The position numbers and the translations under genes are program-made. Positions 43,653 through 53,609 of a DNA stretch of 64,000 bases are shown here, piece by piece. The number at the start of each line of letters is the position of its first letter. Positions within the stretch are counted from its first letter, which is position 1. The notes below the pieces were generated by a model. That model saw nothing but the letters and a program-made list of their open reading frames with translations, was not told the origin of the DNA and searched no databases. The DNA is from UBA1672 sp051967755. Lineage in GTDB: Bacteria > Pseudomonadota > Alphaproteobacteria > Micavibrionales > Micavibrionaceae. Location of the stretch: contig JBQDYD010000005.1 in the NCBI GenBank assembly GCA_051967755.1, positions 1 through 64,000 of the forward strand. The letters run 5' to 3'.

Positions 43653-44462
43653 TTACAGATTTTTCAAAAAGTCTAAAATTTTCTCACGAGCGCCTAAGTC
43701 AAGAAGGTTCGTATGTGTGCCCTCTTCATAAACAACCATTTCTTTTGGCTGATTGGCACCTTCATAGAGTTTTTGCGCAAACTCATATGGAACCAGTGTA
43801 TCACGGCGCCCGTGTAAAAATAAGATAGGTGATTGTATATCACCGACAACGTTCAGGTTTTTGTATTTATCTCTCAATAAGAATGGCACAGGCACATAAG
43901 GGTATTTATTCCAAGCCACGTCCTGCATCGATGAAAATGCAGATAATACAAAGGTTGCCTTTGGTTGATATTCTGCGGCCATTTTAATCGCGACTGCGCT
44001 GCCTAATGACTCGCCGTAAAATATCATATCTTGCGGGCTTATGCCGCGTACACTCTTGAGCCAGTTTATATAAGCGCGGGCATCTTTATACAGGCCGCCT
44101 TCTGTCACCTTACCTTTATGCCCGGAATATCCGCGATATTCGACCATGAATAAGCCATAACCGGCCCCGATAAGAAAACGTACATGCGCAAAACTTTGGC
44201 CAACTGACCAGCCGTTACCATGAAAGAAAATGATTGTCGGCTTTTGCGGGTCGGTCGGGTCGAAATGCCACCCTTGTAATTTAATCGCATCGGATGTCAT
44301 AACCTCAACAATATTTGCCGCCTCGGCTTGTACATCGATGGGTAAGGTCTTTTTGGTTACCGGTTGGTACAGCATTTCATCTTGCTGCTGGTACATAAAC
44401 AGACAAAACCCAACATATGAAACAAGAATAGTGACAAATAGTATGAATAATTTTTTGCCCAT
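43653..44462 (-). CDS. alpha/beta hydrolase, membrane-anchored (copy 2)
   Basis: 269 aa, the same layout as its downstream neighbour: N-terminal helix (LFILFVTILVSYVGFCLFMY), FFHGNGWS, VEYRGYSGHKG, nucleophile elbow YGESLGSAVA, HGRRDTLVP and EEGTHTNLL. The two copies agree in motif order but differ widely between motifs, so the duplication is not recent. It is two bases after the MsbA-type exporter gene, and a role at the envelope is plausible. Confidence 0.9.
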   Translation of the reverse strand: MGKKLFILFVTILVSYVGFCLFMYQQQDEMLYQPVTKKTLPIDVQAEAANIVEVMTSDAIKLQGWHFDPTDPQKPTIIFFHGNGWSVGQSFAHVRFLIGAGYGLFMVEYRGYSGHKGKVTEGGLYKDARAYINWLKSVRGISPQDMIFYGESLGSAVAIKMAAEYQPKATFVLSAFSSMQDVAWNKYPYVPVPFLLRDKYKNLNVVGDIQSPILFLHGRRDTLVPYEFAQKLYEGANQPKEMVVYEEGTHTNLLDLGAREKILDFLKNL

Positions 44463-44464
44463 AT

Positions 44465-46252
44465 TTATGCTTTCATGCCCATATTATACATATCTGCATA
44501 AACACCCGCTTTTTTCATCAAGGCATCATGCGTGCCCTGCTCTGCGATGCATCCGCGATCCAGAACGATGATCTGATCCGCTTCCTGAACCGTTGTGAGC
44601 CTGTGTGCAATCACAATAGTTGTACGCCCCTTCTGTAGTCGCTTTAAGGCGTCTTGAACTATCTTTTCTGACTCGTTGTCTAACGCAGATGTCGCCTCAT
44701 CAAGTAGCAAAATAGGTGTATCACGCAAAATAGCGCGTGCAATTGAAATCCTTTGCTTTTGTCCGCCCGAAAGCTTAATCCCGCTCTCCCCGACGATAGT
44801 GTCGTAGCCCTGCTCCAAACCTTCAATGAATTCGTGTGCTGCTGCTGCCTTTGCTGCGGCTATAACATCTTCTTTGCTCGCGTCCGGCTGTCCGTATAAA
44901 ATGTTGTCGTACACAGAATCATTAAAAATTGTGATGTCTTGAGATACAAGTGCGATATGCCCACGCAAAGATTCCAAGGTCATATCCCGAATATCAATAC
45001 CATCAATTTTAATCGCCCCACCAACCACATCGTAAAAGCGCGGGATCATATTTATAATCGTACTTTTTCCGCCACCTGATGGGCCAACAAGCGCCGTCAC
45101 CTTATCAGGGGCGGCTGTAAAGGAAACACCGCTTAAGGCCTTAACTTCTGCATTCTCATAGGAAAAGCTGACCCCTTCAAATGTTATCACAGGTTCCCGC
45201 GTCTTAAGGTCCACGGCGGCCTCTTTGTTCTTAATCAGCCCGACTTGATCAATCATGTTAAACACGCGCTCACTCGCACCAAGACCAACCTGCAGAGCGT
45301 TATTCAACTTCGCAAGCTTCTTCATTGGTTCATAGGCCAAAGTGAATGCGGCAATAAATGATGCCAACTGCCCGGGGGAGCTACGACCCGCGATAACCTC
45401 ATACCCGCCGTAAATAATAATAGCCGCAAAAATCATCCCGACGATGACTTCGTTTACAGGTGTAGAGAGCGAGGATACTTGCGCAGATTTAACATTCAAA
45501 TCGCGCACTGCGTGAATGGCCTTTTCTGTCTTTGCGATCTCATATTTTTCCATACGATATGATTTCACCAGACGAATACCCTGAAAACTTTGCGAAAGAA
45601 GACTGGATAAACCGCCCATTTCACTTTGAATATTCTTGGATAGCTCTCTTAGTTTCTTACCCAAATATATGACAAATAATGACAACAACGGGAAAACAAT
45701 AAAAGCCGCAAGCGTCAATTTCCAATCGCGATAAAACATTAGACCGATTAGGAAAATAAGCGTAAATAAGCTTTTACCCAGCCCTGTTAATGTATTTGTA
45801 ATAGCAGAGCGCATCACCGCAACATCATTCACCACATGTGATAATAAGCTACCGCTCTCATTCGTGTGGAAGAACGACATATCAAGGCGCATGAAATTCG
45901 AAAATAAATGATTTTGAATATCAGCCACGATTGAGTGACCGATTTTACTCATCATAACCGTGTGTATGTAGGTTGAAATCCCCCTAACCGCAAAGGTTAG
46001 CGCCAACCCCAATGAGACAGGAATAATCAAGTCTTCTTTTCCGCTATATAACACATCATCCAATACAGGCTGCATCAGTGCGGCAATCAACGCGGTCATG
46101 CCCCCGGCTATTGCCATAAAGATAACAGCAACAATCATTTGTGCCGTATAGGGCGTAAGATAGTTACCCGCAAGCCTCTTAACCAGTTGTAAAGTCTGGC
46201 TTTTCTTGCTGTCTTTATGTTCTTCGATTTGTCGCGCTGCAGTATGTTTCAA
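44465..46252 (-). CDS. msbA: MsbA-like lipid-exporting ABC transporter
   Basis: 595 aa with an N-terminal six-helix membrane domain and a C-terminal ATPase domain: Walker A GPSGGGKST, signature LSGGQKQRISIARAI, Walker B ILLLDEATSALD and H-loop IVIAHRLTTV. It closely fits the MsbA/lipid A flippase type, which acts as a homodimer. An alternative is another half-transporter for lipids or drugs. It is divergent from the patatin gene and probably heads an operon with the two hydrolases. Confidence 0.88.
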   Translation of the reverse strand: MKHTAARQIEEHKDSKKSQTLQLVKRLAGNYLTPYTAQMIVAVIFMAIAGGMTALIAALMQPVLDDVLYSGKEDLIIPVSLGLALTFAVRGISTYIHTVMMSKIGHSIVADIQNHLFSNFMRLDMSFFHTNESGSLLSHVVNDVAVMRSAITNTLTGLGKSLFTLIFLIGLMFYRDWKLTLAAFIVFPLLSLFVIYLGKKLRELSKNIQSEMGGLSSLLSQSFQGIRLVKSYRMEKYEIAKTEKAIHAVRDLNVKSAQVSSLSTPVNEVIVGMIFAAIIIYGGYEVIAGRSSPGQLASFIAAFTLAYEPMKKLAKLNNALQVGLGASERVFNMIDQVGLIKNKEAAVDLKTREPVITFEGVSFSYENAEVKALSGVSFTAAPDKVTALVGPSGGGKSTIINMIPRFYDVVGGAIKIDGIDIRDMTLESLRGHIALVSQDITIFNDSVYDNILYGQPDASKEDVIAAAKAAAAHEFIEGLEQGYDTIVGESGIKLSGGQKQRISIARAILRDTPILLLDEATSALDNESEKIVQDALKRLQKGRTTIVIAHRLTTVQEADQIIVLDRGCIAEQGTHDALMKKAGVYADMYNMGMKA

Positions 46253-46331
46253 TGTATCATAATCCTGTTTCTCTGTGTTATAATAGAAATAGAGTGAAGA
46301 TTAAAGTTCAAACTATAACAGAGGGGTATAC

Positions 46332-47363
46332 GTGGTTTTTAACGCCCAGAACGGACAACCCGGTTTAGCGATAGCCTTAGGCGGCGGATTAGCAAGAGGT
46401 TTCGCACATATCGGTGTGTTAAAAACGCTTAATAAGCACAATATATACCCCAGTATGGTGTCTGGAACATCTATCGGGTCTGTTGTCGGGTCATGCTATC
46501 TTGCGAATAAATTAGACGTGTTGGAGGATTGGGCCCTTTCCCTTAACCGCCTTACGGTTTTTTCTTACCTTGATTTTCGCGTTCGTAGCGCCGGCCTGAT
46601 TGGCGGTAAGAAGCTGAGAGATATTCTTAGCAGTCATTTCGGGGACATGAACATAGAGGACTTGCCTCATCCCATAATTTGTATCGCAACCGATCTGGCC
46701 ACAGGACACGAAGTGTGGTTAAGAAAGGGCAATATCACCGATGCGATGACGGCATCCTTTGCCCTGCCGGGGGTTTTCCCGCCTGTTTACCATGATGAAC
46801 GATATTTAGTCGACGGCGCGCTAGTAAACCCCTGCCCCATTTCACCGTGTCAGGCTTTGGGCGCACGTATGACAATCGCAATTGATTTGAATACAGACTT
46901 GATCGGAAAGGCATCAAAGCCAGGGCAGCCGTATCAAACCATTACAGGGTTTGATATTTTTAATAATGAGGATGTTCCCCCTGAGGAGCAAAAGAAATTC
47001 AATAAATCTGCGATTACACGGAGATTATTCAGACGTGAAGAAAACAGCCCAAGTTTATTTGGCGTTATGGTTTCAGGGCTTAGCATTTTACAGGATCGTA
47101 TAACGCGTTCACGTTTAGCGGGCGAGCCACCCGATATTCATATAAAGCCGCCGATTGGTCATATCGGATTATTAGAATTTGAAAAAGCACAGGAGCTTAT
47201 CAGATTAGGTGAAGTTGCGGCCGAACGTATGATCCCCGAGATTAAAGCAGCCATGATGGTGTTATTGAAATCAGATGTCAGTGACGCATTTCTTCAGATG
47301 GATTTACGGCATTCAGAAAGTGATGAACCCGCAGTAGATATAGACAGCGTAACAGCAGATTAA
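46332..47363 (+). CDS. patatin-like phospholipase family protein (RssA-like)
   Basis: 343 aa. The oxyanion loop is ALGGGLARGFAHIGVL, the nucleophile elbow GTSIGS and the catalytic Asp motif DGALVNP, giving the Ser-Asp dyad of patatins. The gene starts at a GTG five bases after GAGGGG. No signal peptide is seen, so it is cytoplasmic. Length and motif spacing fit RssA-like hydrolases rather than secreted ExoU-type toxins. Confidence 0.92.
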   Translation: MVFNAQNGQPGLAIALGGGLARGFAHIGVLKTLNKHNIYPSMVSGTSIGSVVGSCYLANKLDVLEDWALSLNRLTVFSYLDFRVRSAGLIGGKKLRDILSSHFGDMNIEDLPHPIICIATDLATGHEVWLRKGNITDAMTASFALPGVFPPVYHDERYLVDGALVNPCPISPCQALGARMTIAIDLNTDLIGKASKPGQPYQTITGFDIFNNEDVPPEEQKKFNKSAITRRLFRREENSPSLFGVMVSGLSILQDRITRSRLAGEPPDIHIKPPIGHIGLLEFEKAQELIRLGEVAAERMIPEIKAAMMVLLKSDVSDAFLQMDLRHSESDEPAVDIDSVTAD

Positions 47364-47367
47364 AAAC

Positions 47368-48318
47368 CTACTTCTTCGCCGCGCGCTTTTTATGTTTACG
47401 ATCTGGCAACGCCTTACCCCAGTCAAAATTATCGACCAAATATTTCGGGCGCACATTGTTATATTGCCTAACTAAAACATCCAAAGTTTTATCAACTTCG
47501 GCAGGCCCCTCACAGCCCTTAAAGGCAGAGGCATGGATACCACGCTTGATTAAACATGTATCAATATTCACCAAAGACCCGCCTAAAATATCATGCGCCA
47601 TTGTATCGCCGATCATGACAGTTTGCCCCGGGTATATATCTTGCTGCTGCATCAAACGGATACAGTGTTGAAAGATAAGTTTGTGCGGCTTACCGATATA
47701 TTCGACAATACCACCAAAATCTTTGTAACGCGCCGCAAGCGTTCCCGGCCCCATAATGTTTTTACCGGCCATTATGCCTAAACTATCGGGGTTTGCGCAG
47801 ATTGCCTTTAAACGGTACCGCGCCGCTTGCTTTAAAATCGGCTCATAATCCTCCAAGGTTTTATCAGGGGCGTCCGTACCACTGATCAACAGAAACGTTG
47901 CATCCTTAGGGTCATCAACAATTTCGATATCTACCCCTTCAACAATAGAAGTGTCATCACCACGACTTATTAAGTAACATTTTTTACCGATATCCTTAAA
48001 ATAACCCTCACTTTGGCTATCAAGACCCTGCCATGTCACCTCACCTGAGGTTATGATGACATCATATAAATCTTTGCTGATCCCCAGGTCTGCCATACGT
48101 TCGGCATTCAGGTCTGCGCGCTTACCGGAATTAGACAAGATGATCACGTATTTCTTGCGATCCTTAAGCTGTTTCAAGCAATCAACGACACCGTCGAATG
48201 CCTTAATGCCGTCATGTAAGACGCCCCACTGATCAATGATAAAACCAGCGTAACTATCTGATATATCTGAAATACCTTCACAGAATTTTGTGTTTACTAT
48301 GCTACTTGAACCGTGCAC
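47368..48318 (-). CDS. HAD-superfamily hydrolase, TIGR01459-like
   Basis: 316 aa class IIA HAD protein. Motif I is IIDQWGVLHDG, with Asp-x-Trp-Gly typical for this alphaproteobacterial subfamily; motif II is ILSNSGKR; motif III Lys lies in YIGKPHKLIF; motif IV is MIGDTMAHDI. A phosphatase acting on a small molecule is likely; the substrate is unknown. The C-terminus is Lys/Arg-rich (KHKKRAAKK). It is convergent with the patatin gene. Confidence 0.9.
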   Translation of the reverse strand: MHGSSSIVNTKFCEGISDISDSYAGFIIDQWGVLHDGIKAFDGVVDCLKQLKDRKKYVIILSNSGKRADLNAERMADLGISKDLYDVIITSGEVTWQGLDSQSEGYFKDIGKKCYLISRGDDTSIVEGVDIEIVDDPKDATFLLISGTDAPDKTLEDYEPILKQAARYRLKAICANPDSLGIMAGKNIMGPGTLAARYKDFGGIVEYIGKPHKLIFQHCIRLMQQQDIYPGQTVMIGDTMAHDILGGSLVNIDTCLIKRGIHASAFKGCEGPAEVDKTLDVLVRQYNNVRPKYLVDNFDWGKALPDRKHKKRAAKK

Positions 48319-48417
48319 GTTTGACCCCCATTTATTAACCCAATGCCTTATCTAAGCACTGCACATTATGATCGCATCTAGCAGTGTAATCAATAGAGTT
48401 TTATAAAAGGTAAAGGA

Positions 48418-49851
48418 TCATCCTTTTTTTATTTTTTTAATATATTCCTTCACATCGCGCCTGATTTCAGGTGCAAAAAGGTACAACCCAACGATGTTCG
48501 GAATAGCCATAGACATCATTGCCGCATCCGCAAAGCCAATTAAGTTACCAAGCTTCATTGCGGCGCCCACAACAATACAAATACAGAAGAATATTTTAAA
48601 CAGCTCTTCAATTGATTCCTTCTCACCAAACAGATACCTGAAACAAACAGCCCCGCAATAATACCAACTGATCATCGTCGAATATGCGAAAAGAATAACA
48701 ATCATTGTGAGAACATATTTAAAGTTCGGGATAGCGAGCTCAAATGCCATAGATGTTAATTCAACACCCTTCACGCCCTCACCAATACCTTCATAGGCAC
48801 CTGTGATAACAATAACCAAAGCCGTAATATTACAAATTATAATCGTATCGATAAATGGCCCCAACATTGCGACCATCCCTGTTCCGACAGGGCCGTCTGT
48901 GTTTGTTGTTGACTGTACAATGGATGCAGAGCCTAAGCCCGCTTCGTTTGAAAATGCTGCGCGCTGCACGCCGACAAGTAAAGCGCCTAAAAACCCGCCA
49001 AAACCCGCTTCAAATGATAATGCGGATTGAATAATAATGAAAAACGCATCATCAATACGGTTAAAGTAAATTAATAAGACAGCAACACCTGCCATTAAAT
49101 AAAGACCGGCCATAACGGGAACAAGCTTTGATGCGACATTAGCGATAGAGCGTAAACCGCCCATAATGACCGCAGCGACCAGCACAGCCAAAACGATACC
49201 AACGCCCCAACCATAGCCCGCCAATGCACCACCGCTGGCAATTGAAATTTGTTCAAAAGCCTGATTGGCCTGATACATATTACCGCCGCCAATTGCGCCA
49301 ATAATACATAATGTTGCAAAAAGCCCTGCGAAAAACTTACCAACACCGGCCAAGTCTTTTCTGGCAAACCCCTCTTTTAGGAAATACATCGGGCCACCGG
49401 ATACCCGTCTTGGGTTATCTGGATCAGGATGAATGCGGTACTTTACACCTAACATCACCTCAGCAAATTTAGATGACATCCCCAGAAATCCCATTACGGT
49501 CATCCAAAATACGGCACCCGGCCCGCCTAATGATATCGCGATTGCCACGCCGCCTATATTACCAAGCCCGACCGTACCTGATAAGGACGCCATTAGTGCC
49601 TTAAACTGACTGATTTCTCCGTCGTCTGTGCGCTTCATTCCCTTACCGAATAAGAGCTTAATAGCGTATGGCAGATATCGAATATTGATGAATCCCAGAT
49701 AGACCGTAAAAAAGATTGCCGCGACAGAAAGCCAAACCAGGATGAGCTTTACCTCAAGCTCGTTCGTAATAGGAACTGAATAAAATATGACGCTTGATGC
49801 GCCTTTTGCGATAGGTTCAAAAAAACCATCAATCATTTTATCAAATGCCAT
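48418..49851 (-). CDS. sodium:alanine symporter family (AGCS) amino-acid carrier
   Basis: 477 aa with about eleven helices. Landmarks: FKALMASLSGTVGLGNIGGV, GFLGMSSKFAEVMLGVKYR, GGPMYFLKEG, LVGVQRAAFSNEAGLGSA and TMISWYYCG. Members import alanine or glycine with Na+. It has a full length and stands alone on the minus strand. Confidence 0.93.
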   Translation of the reverse strand: MAFDKMIDGFFEPIAKGASSVIFYSVPITNELEVKLILVWLSVAAIFFTVYLGFINIRYLPYAIKLLFGKGMKRTDDGEISQFKALMASLSGTVGLGNIGGVAIAISLGGPGAVFWMTVMGFLGMSSKFAEVMLGVKYRIHPDPDNPRRVSGGPMYFLKEGFARKDLAGVGKFFAGLFATLCIIGAIGGGNMYQANQAFEQISIASGGALAGYGWGVGIVLAVLVAAVIMGGLRSIANVASKLVPVMAGLYLMAGVAVLLIYFNRIDDAFFIIIQSALSFEAGFGGFLGALLVGVQRAAFSNEAGLGSASIVQSTTNTDGPVGTGMVAMLGPFIDTIIICNITALVIVITGAYEGIGEGVKGVELTSMAFELAIPNFKYVLTMIVILFAYSTMISWYYCGAVCFRYLFGEKESIEELFKIFFCICIVVGAAMKLGNLIGFADAAMMSMAIPNIVGLYLFAPEIRRDVKEYIKKIKKG

Positions 49852-49943
49852 ATTAAATCCCTGTCATATATTATTTTTATGACAGGATAGACGTTTAGCG
49901 CCCCTTTGAAAAGGCGAAGCACTAAAAAGCAATTATTTTGATG

Positions 49944-50432
49944 TTAGTTAGACGCGCAGAGCGGCTTAGACACAGGATAGTCAGGAAAAGGTGTGGCTGC
50001 CCATTTTCTAACAGCTTCTGTATCCATCTTACTTGCTTTTTCTATGCGCTTGGAAAACGTACGGCAAAATATATCAGGGCGCATCTGCGCTGAATCCGTT
50101 GAGATTTTATTTGCAAACTTAGTACGCAAAGCATGCATCGCCTTATCAGGGTTAGACTCACCATTACGCCTCATAAAATCCATGATGATTTTTTCATATT
50201 TTGCGAATAGCTTTTCATGCTTCAAAGTAAACTTTTTATGCTCAAGATATAGGTTATTACCATTCGCATCCGCCATATGGGCGCAGTTCAGGCCAATAAC
50301 CATTAACTCACTATGGATACGAATGCCCTGCTCTGCTTCGGCCTCTCTATGGTCATAGCATGCAGCACCCGCATGGCCTTGCGCCGAAAGTCCGAACATG
50401 AACACAAAAAGAAACACCCAAAATCTCTTCAT
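49944..50432 (-). CDS. hypothetical exported protein (162 aa)
   Basis: A signal peptide (MKRFWVFLFVFMFGLSAQGHA) precedes a helical, charged mature part with four cysteines (ACYDHRE, LNCAHMA, DIFCRTF, KPLCASN), enough for two disulfides. I do not recognise the family. It stands alone, 51 bp after the dehydrogenase gene on the same strand. Confidence 0.72.
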   Translation of the reverse strand: MKRFWVFLFVFMFGLSAQGHAGAACYDHREAEAEQGIRIHSELMVIGLNCAHMADANGNNLYLEHKKFTLKHEKLFAKYEKIIMDFMRRNGESNPDKAMHALRTKFANKISTDSAQMRPDIFCRTFSKRIEKASKMDTEAVRKWAATPFPDYPVSKPLCASN

Positions 50433-50483
50433 ATATTTGCCTTATACTCTTAATTAATTGTCTCGAATAACCAAAAAAGAAAC

Positions 50484-51431
50484 CTAACTTGCCAATTTAA
50501 CCGGCGAAAGTAAGGATTGCCCATCAAAATGTGCGTTTAGATTGTCTATAACCAACTGCCCCATCTTAGACCTTGTTTCAACAGTTGCAGAACCGACATG
50601 CGGGGATAAAACAACATTATCCATCTTGATCAATTCTTCTGGGACATCAGGTTCATTTGCAAAAACATCCAAACCTGCACCTGCTATATCTTGATTACGC
50701 AATGCAATCAACAAATCTTCTTCATTAACAACACTGCCGCGCGCAATGTTAATCAGGAAACCATTCGCACCAAGTTTATTCAGTATCTGATAATTGATCA
50801 GATTTTCTGTCTCCGGCCCTCCGGCACATGCAATGATCAGGAAATCACTGTCTTCTGCCATTTTCTCTAAGTCTTCGTAATATGTATACGATACATCTTT
50901 TTTACTACGGCTATGATAGACAACATTTGTATTAAAAGCCGCAGCCCTTTGTGCAATTGCCTTACCTATATTACCAAGACCAACAACACCTACGGTCTTT
51001 TCAGATATCGATGTTGATAAAGGCATCGCGCCTGACTTCCACCTGCCCACGCGTACAAACATATCCGCTTCGACAGCGCGGCGCGCCACATTCAACATAA
51101 GAAACATTGCAACATCTGCCGTATCATCCGTCAAAACATCCGGCGTATTAGTAACTGCGACACCGCGTTCGCTTGCCGCCTTAAGATCAATATTGTCAAA
51201 GCCAACACCAAATTGCGCAATGACTTCGAGATTAGGCAGTGCACTCATAAGACGTTCACTCACCCCGCTACTATTATAGGTCGACAAAATCGCCTGCACA
51301 TCATTTGCATGCTTTTCAATCACAGCAACGGGGTCATTGGCTTCCCAAAGGCGGATGACGTTATAACCGCCTTCTAACTGTTTCATTTCATTTTCTAAAA
51401 GCGGCTGCAGGGCCAGAACTGTTTTTTTCAT
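50484..51431 (-). CDS. D-2-hydroxyacid dehydrogenase (glyoxylate/hydroxypyruvate reductase-like)
   Basis: 315 aa NAD(P)-dependent enzyme. Rossmann motif GLGNIGKAIAQRA; substrate/cofactor sites GVGFDNID and NIARGSVVNEEDL (Arg); Glu in VFANEPDVPEEL; catalytic His in LSPHVGSATVETR. The start at 51431 is chosen because family members begin with a beta-strand like KKTVLALQPL; the frame is open to 51458. The exact hydroxyacid cannot be told by eye. Confidence 0.88.
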   Translation of the reverse strand: MKKTVLALQPLLENEMKQLEGGYNVIRLWEANDPVAVIEKHANDVQAILSTYNSSGVSERLMSALPNLEVIAQFGVGFDNIDLKAASERGVAVTNTPDVLTDDTADVAMFLMLNVARRAVEADMFVRVGRWKSGAMPLSTSISEKTVGVVGLGNIGKAIAQRAAAFNTNVVYHSRSKKDVSYTYYEDLEKMAEDSDFLIIACAGGPETENLINYQILNKLGANGFLINIARGSVVNEEDLLIALRNQDIAGAGLDVFANEPDVPEELIKMDNVVLSPHVGSATVETRSKMGQLVIDNLNAHFDGQSLLSPVKLAS

Positions 51432-51542
51432 AGTTGTTACCACGAAGTGTATTTGCAAATCTCTTGATTTTTGGGTCTTTTTTATGGTTTATGGCATTCA
51501 TAATAAATACGAACCCTAAACAATGACGCAGTGTAATCTAAT

Positions 51543-52904
51543 ATGACACAAAGTTACAAGAAACTCTTCATCAAAACCTGGGGCTGTCAAATGAACGTAT
51601 ATGACAGTAACCGCATGGTAGATATCCTTTCCTCACTCGGTTACAAACCTGTGGATGTTCCCGATGATGCCGATATGATGATATTAAATACATGCCATAT
51701 TCGTGAAAAAGCCACAGATAAGGTTTTTTCTGAACTTGGCCGTCTTCGCCCGCATAAAGACGCAAAAGAAGCCAAAGGCGAAAAAATGCTTATCGCCGTT
51801 GCAGGCTGCGTTGCGCAGGCTGAGGGTGATTTCATTATGGAGCGCGCGCCATATGTTGATATGGTCTTTGGCCCGCAAACTTATCATGAACTGCCTGAAA
51901 TGGTGTTAAAAGCCGCCGGTGATGACCGTGTTGTAAATACAGAATTCCCAACCATTTCAAAATTCGATCACCTACCTGATCAACACACAATAGAGGGTGC
52001 CTCTGCCTATCTTTCCATACAGGAAGGCTGTGACAAATTCTGTACATTTTGTGTTGTCCCCTATACGCGCGGATCTGAATATTCCCGCAGTGCGCAAGAA
52101 GTCATCGACGAAGCGCACAGACTGGTCGAGCAAGGTGCGCTGGAAATTATCCTTTTAGGGCAAAATGTAAACGCCTATCACGGCACGGGTCCTGATGGTA
52201 AAACATGGAGCCTGGCCGATTTAATTCATGCCATATCGGAAATTGATGGTGTTGAACGTATTCGTTATTCAACATCCCACCCACGCGATATGGATGATGA
52301 TTTGATTGACGCGCACGGAAGCATCCAAAAACTGATGCCGTTTTTACACCTTCCTGTACAAAGCGGATCTGACCGCATTTTAAAGGCCATGAACCGGAAG
52401 CATAGTGCGGACCTATACCGTGATATTATTGCGCGCCTACGTAAAGCACGGCCTGATATTGCATTTTCTTCTGACTTTATTATCGGATTCCCGGGGGAAA
52501 CAGAGCAGGATTTCGAAGATACAATGCAACTGGCCAGAGATACGGTCTACGCCTCTTGTTATTCGTTCAAGTACAGTGCGCGCCCGGGTACACCCGCCGC
52601 AAATATTCAGGCAGCAATCGTTCCTGACCATATTGCGTCTGATCGTCTAAAGCGTTTTCAGGCATTAATAAACGAACAGCAAGCCGCATTTAATAAGACC
52701 TGTGAAGGCAAAACATTGCCAATCCTTTTTGACCGAAAAGGTAAAAAGGAAGGCCAGCTGAGCGGCCGTAGCCCATTCTTCCAGTCGGTTTATGTTCAAG
52801 GTAATGAAAGGCTTATCGGTAACATTATTAATGTTAAGATAACAAACGCGTTTGATAATTCCTTGACAGGAGAGATCGAAATTTATGATGATGAGGCTGC
52901 ATAA
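51543..52904 (+). CDS. miaB: MiaB, tRNA-2-methylthio-N6-isopentenyladenosine synthase
   Basis: 453 aa radical SAM methylthiotransferase that modifies A37 of tRNAs reading UNN codons. The N-terminal UPF0004 domain has TWGCQMNVYDS with NTCHIREKA and AGCVAQAEG (three cluster cysteines). The radical SAM site is GCDKFCTFCVVPYTRG. A TRAM domain closes the protein (SPFFQSVYVQG). It opens the conserved run to phoH and ybeY. Confidence 0.97.
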   Translation: MTQSYKKLFIKTWGCQMNVYDSNRMVDILSSLGYKPVDVPDDADMMILNTCHIREKATDKVFSELGRLRPHKDAKEAKGEKMLIAVAGCVAQAEGDFIMERAPYVDMVFGPQTYHELPEMVLKAAGDDRVVNTEFPTISKFDHLPDQHTIEGASAYLSIQEGCDKFCTFCVVPYTRGSEYSRSAQEVIDEAHRLVEQGALEIILLGQNVNAYHGTGPDGKTWSLADLIHAISEIDGVERIRYSTSHPRDMDDDLIDAHGSIQKLMPFLHLPVQSGSDRILKAMNRKHSADLYRDIIARLRKARPDIAFSSDFIIGFPGETEQDFEDTMQLARDTVYASCYSFKYSARPGTPAANIQAAIVPDHIASDRLKRFQALINEQQAAFNKTCEGKTLPILFDRKGKKEGQLSGRSPFFQSVYVQGNERLIGNIINVKITNAFDNSLTGEIEIYDDEAA

Positions 52905-52961
52905 TCATTCACTAATATAATTATGCACACGGAACGGAATTAACGGGTAGAGAGCAGCATC

Positions 52962-53543
52962 ATGGGTAAAAATAAAGACGTCCACGTTTATGTGGATGGC
53001 AGCGCACATCAAGACACCAACAAATATGGTGTCGGATGGGTAAGAGCCGACCACAAAGACCGCATACAATCAGAAAAAAGCAAACGCCTGTCTGTACATC
53101 GTGCTTGCTCTACCGCAGCTGAGGTTTACGCCGCCCAAGATGCATTGGATCATGTGCGTAAAAACTCCAAAGTTGTTGTCCATTCGGATTCTGCGGCGGT
53201 ATGCGAAGCCATCGCGGAAAACAATTTTTACGAAAAAATTAAGCGCTCCTCTAAAAACAAGCCCTTACGCAAAGCCTGGGAATCATTAGAACGCGCCGTG
53301 GATCGCCACAAGGAAGTATCGGCCATGTTCACGCAACAAAGTCAGCATCCCTATATGCAAAAGGCGCACAATAACGCGCAAACTGGCGCTAACCTTCGCT
53401 TTAATAAGGCAGGTATAGTGGATAAGCATGAGCAAAAGCATGAAAAAGACACGATCATGCAAGATATAGAGGATTATGAAGAAATAGAAGAAACCATATC
53501 GGCACATAATGAGAATGATCACAACCATCCCGATGTTGCGTAA
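52962..53543 (+). CDS. RNase H-fold protein
   Basis: 193 aa. The first 120 residues look like ribonuclease HI: VYVDGSAHQ (Asp), STAAEVYAAQDAL (Glu) and VVVHSDSAAV (Asp) occupy three of the four catalytic places. The fourth Asp is not clear: the matching region reads HPYMQKAHNNAQ. After residue 145 the tail is acidic and His/Asn/Glu-rich with no domain. It may be an active or a binding-only RNase H. It lies between miaB and phoH, where many relatives have no gene. Confidence 0.72.
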   Translation: MGKNKDVHVYVDGSAHQDTNKYGVGWVRADHKDRIQSEKSKRLSVHRACSTAAEVYAAQDALDHVRKNSKVVVHSDSAAVCEAIAENNFYEKIKRSSKNKPLRKAWESLERAVDRHKEVSAMFTQQSQHPYMQKAHNNAQTGANLRFNKAGIVDKHEQKHEKDTIMQDIEDYEEIEETISAHNENDHNHPDVA

Positions 53544-53609
53544 TTTCTTATCATTTTACTGAATTTTAGTGTAAAATAGTAAGTATAGGTCAGACTTGAA
53601 AGAGGTGCC

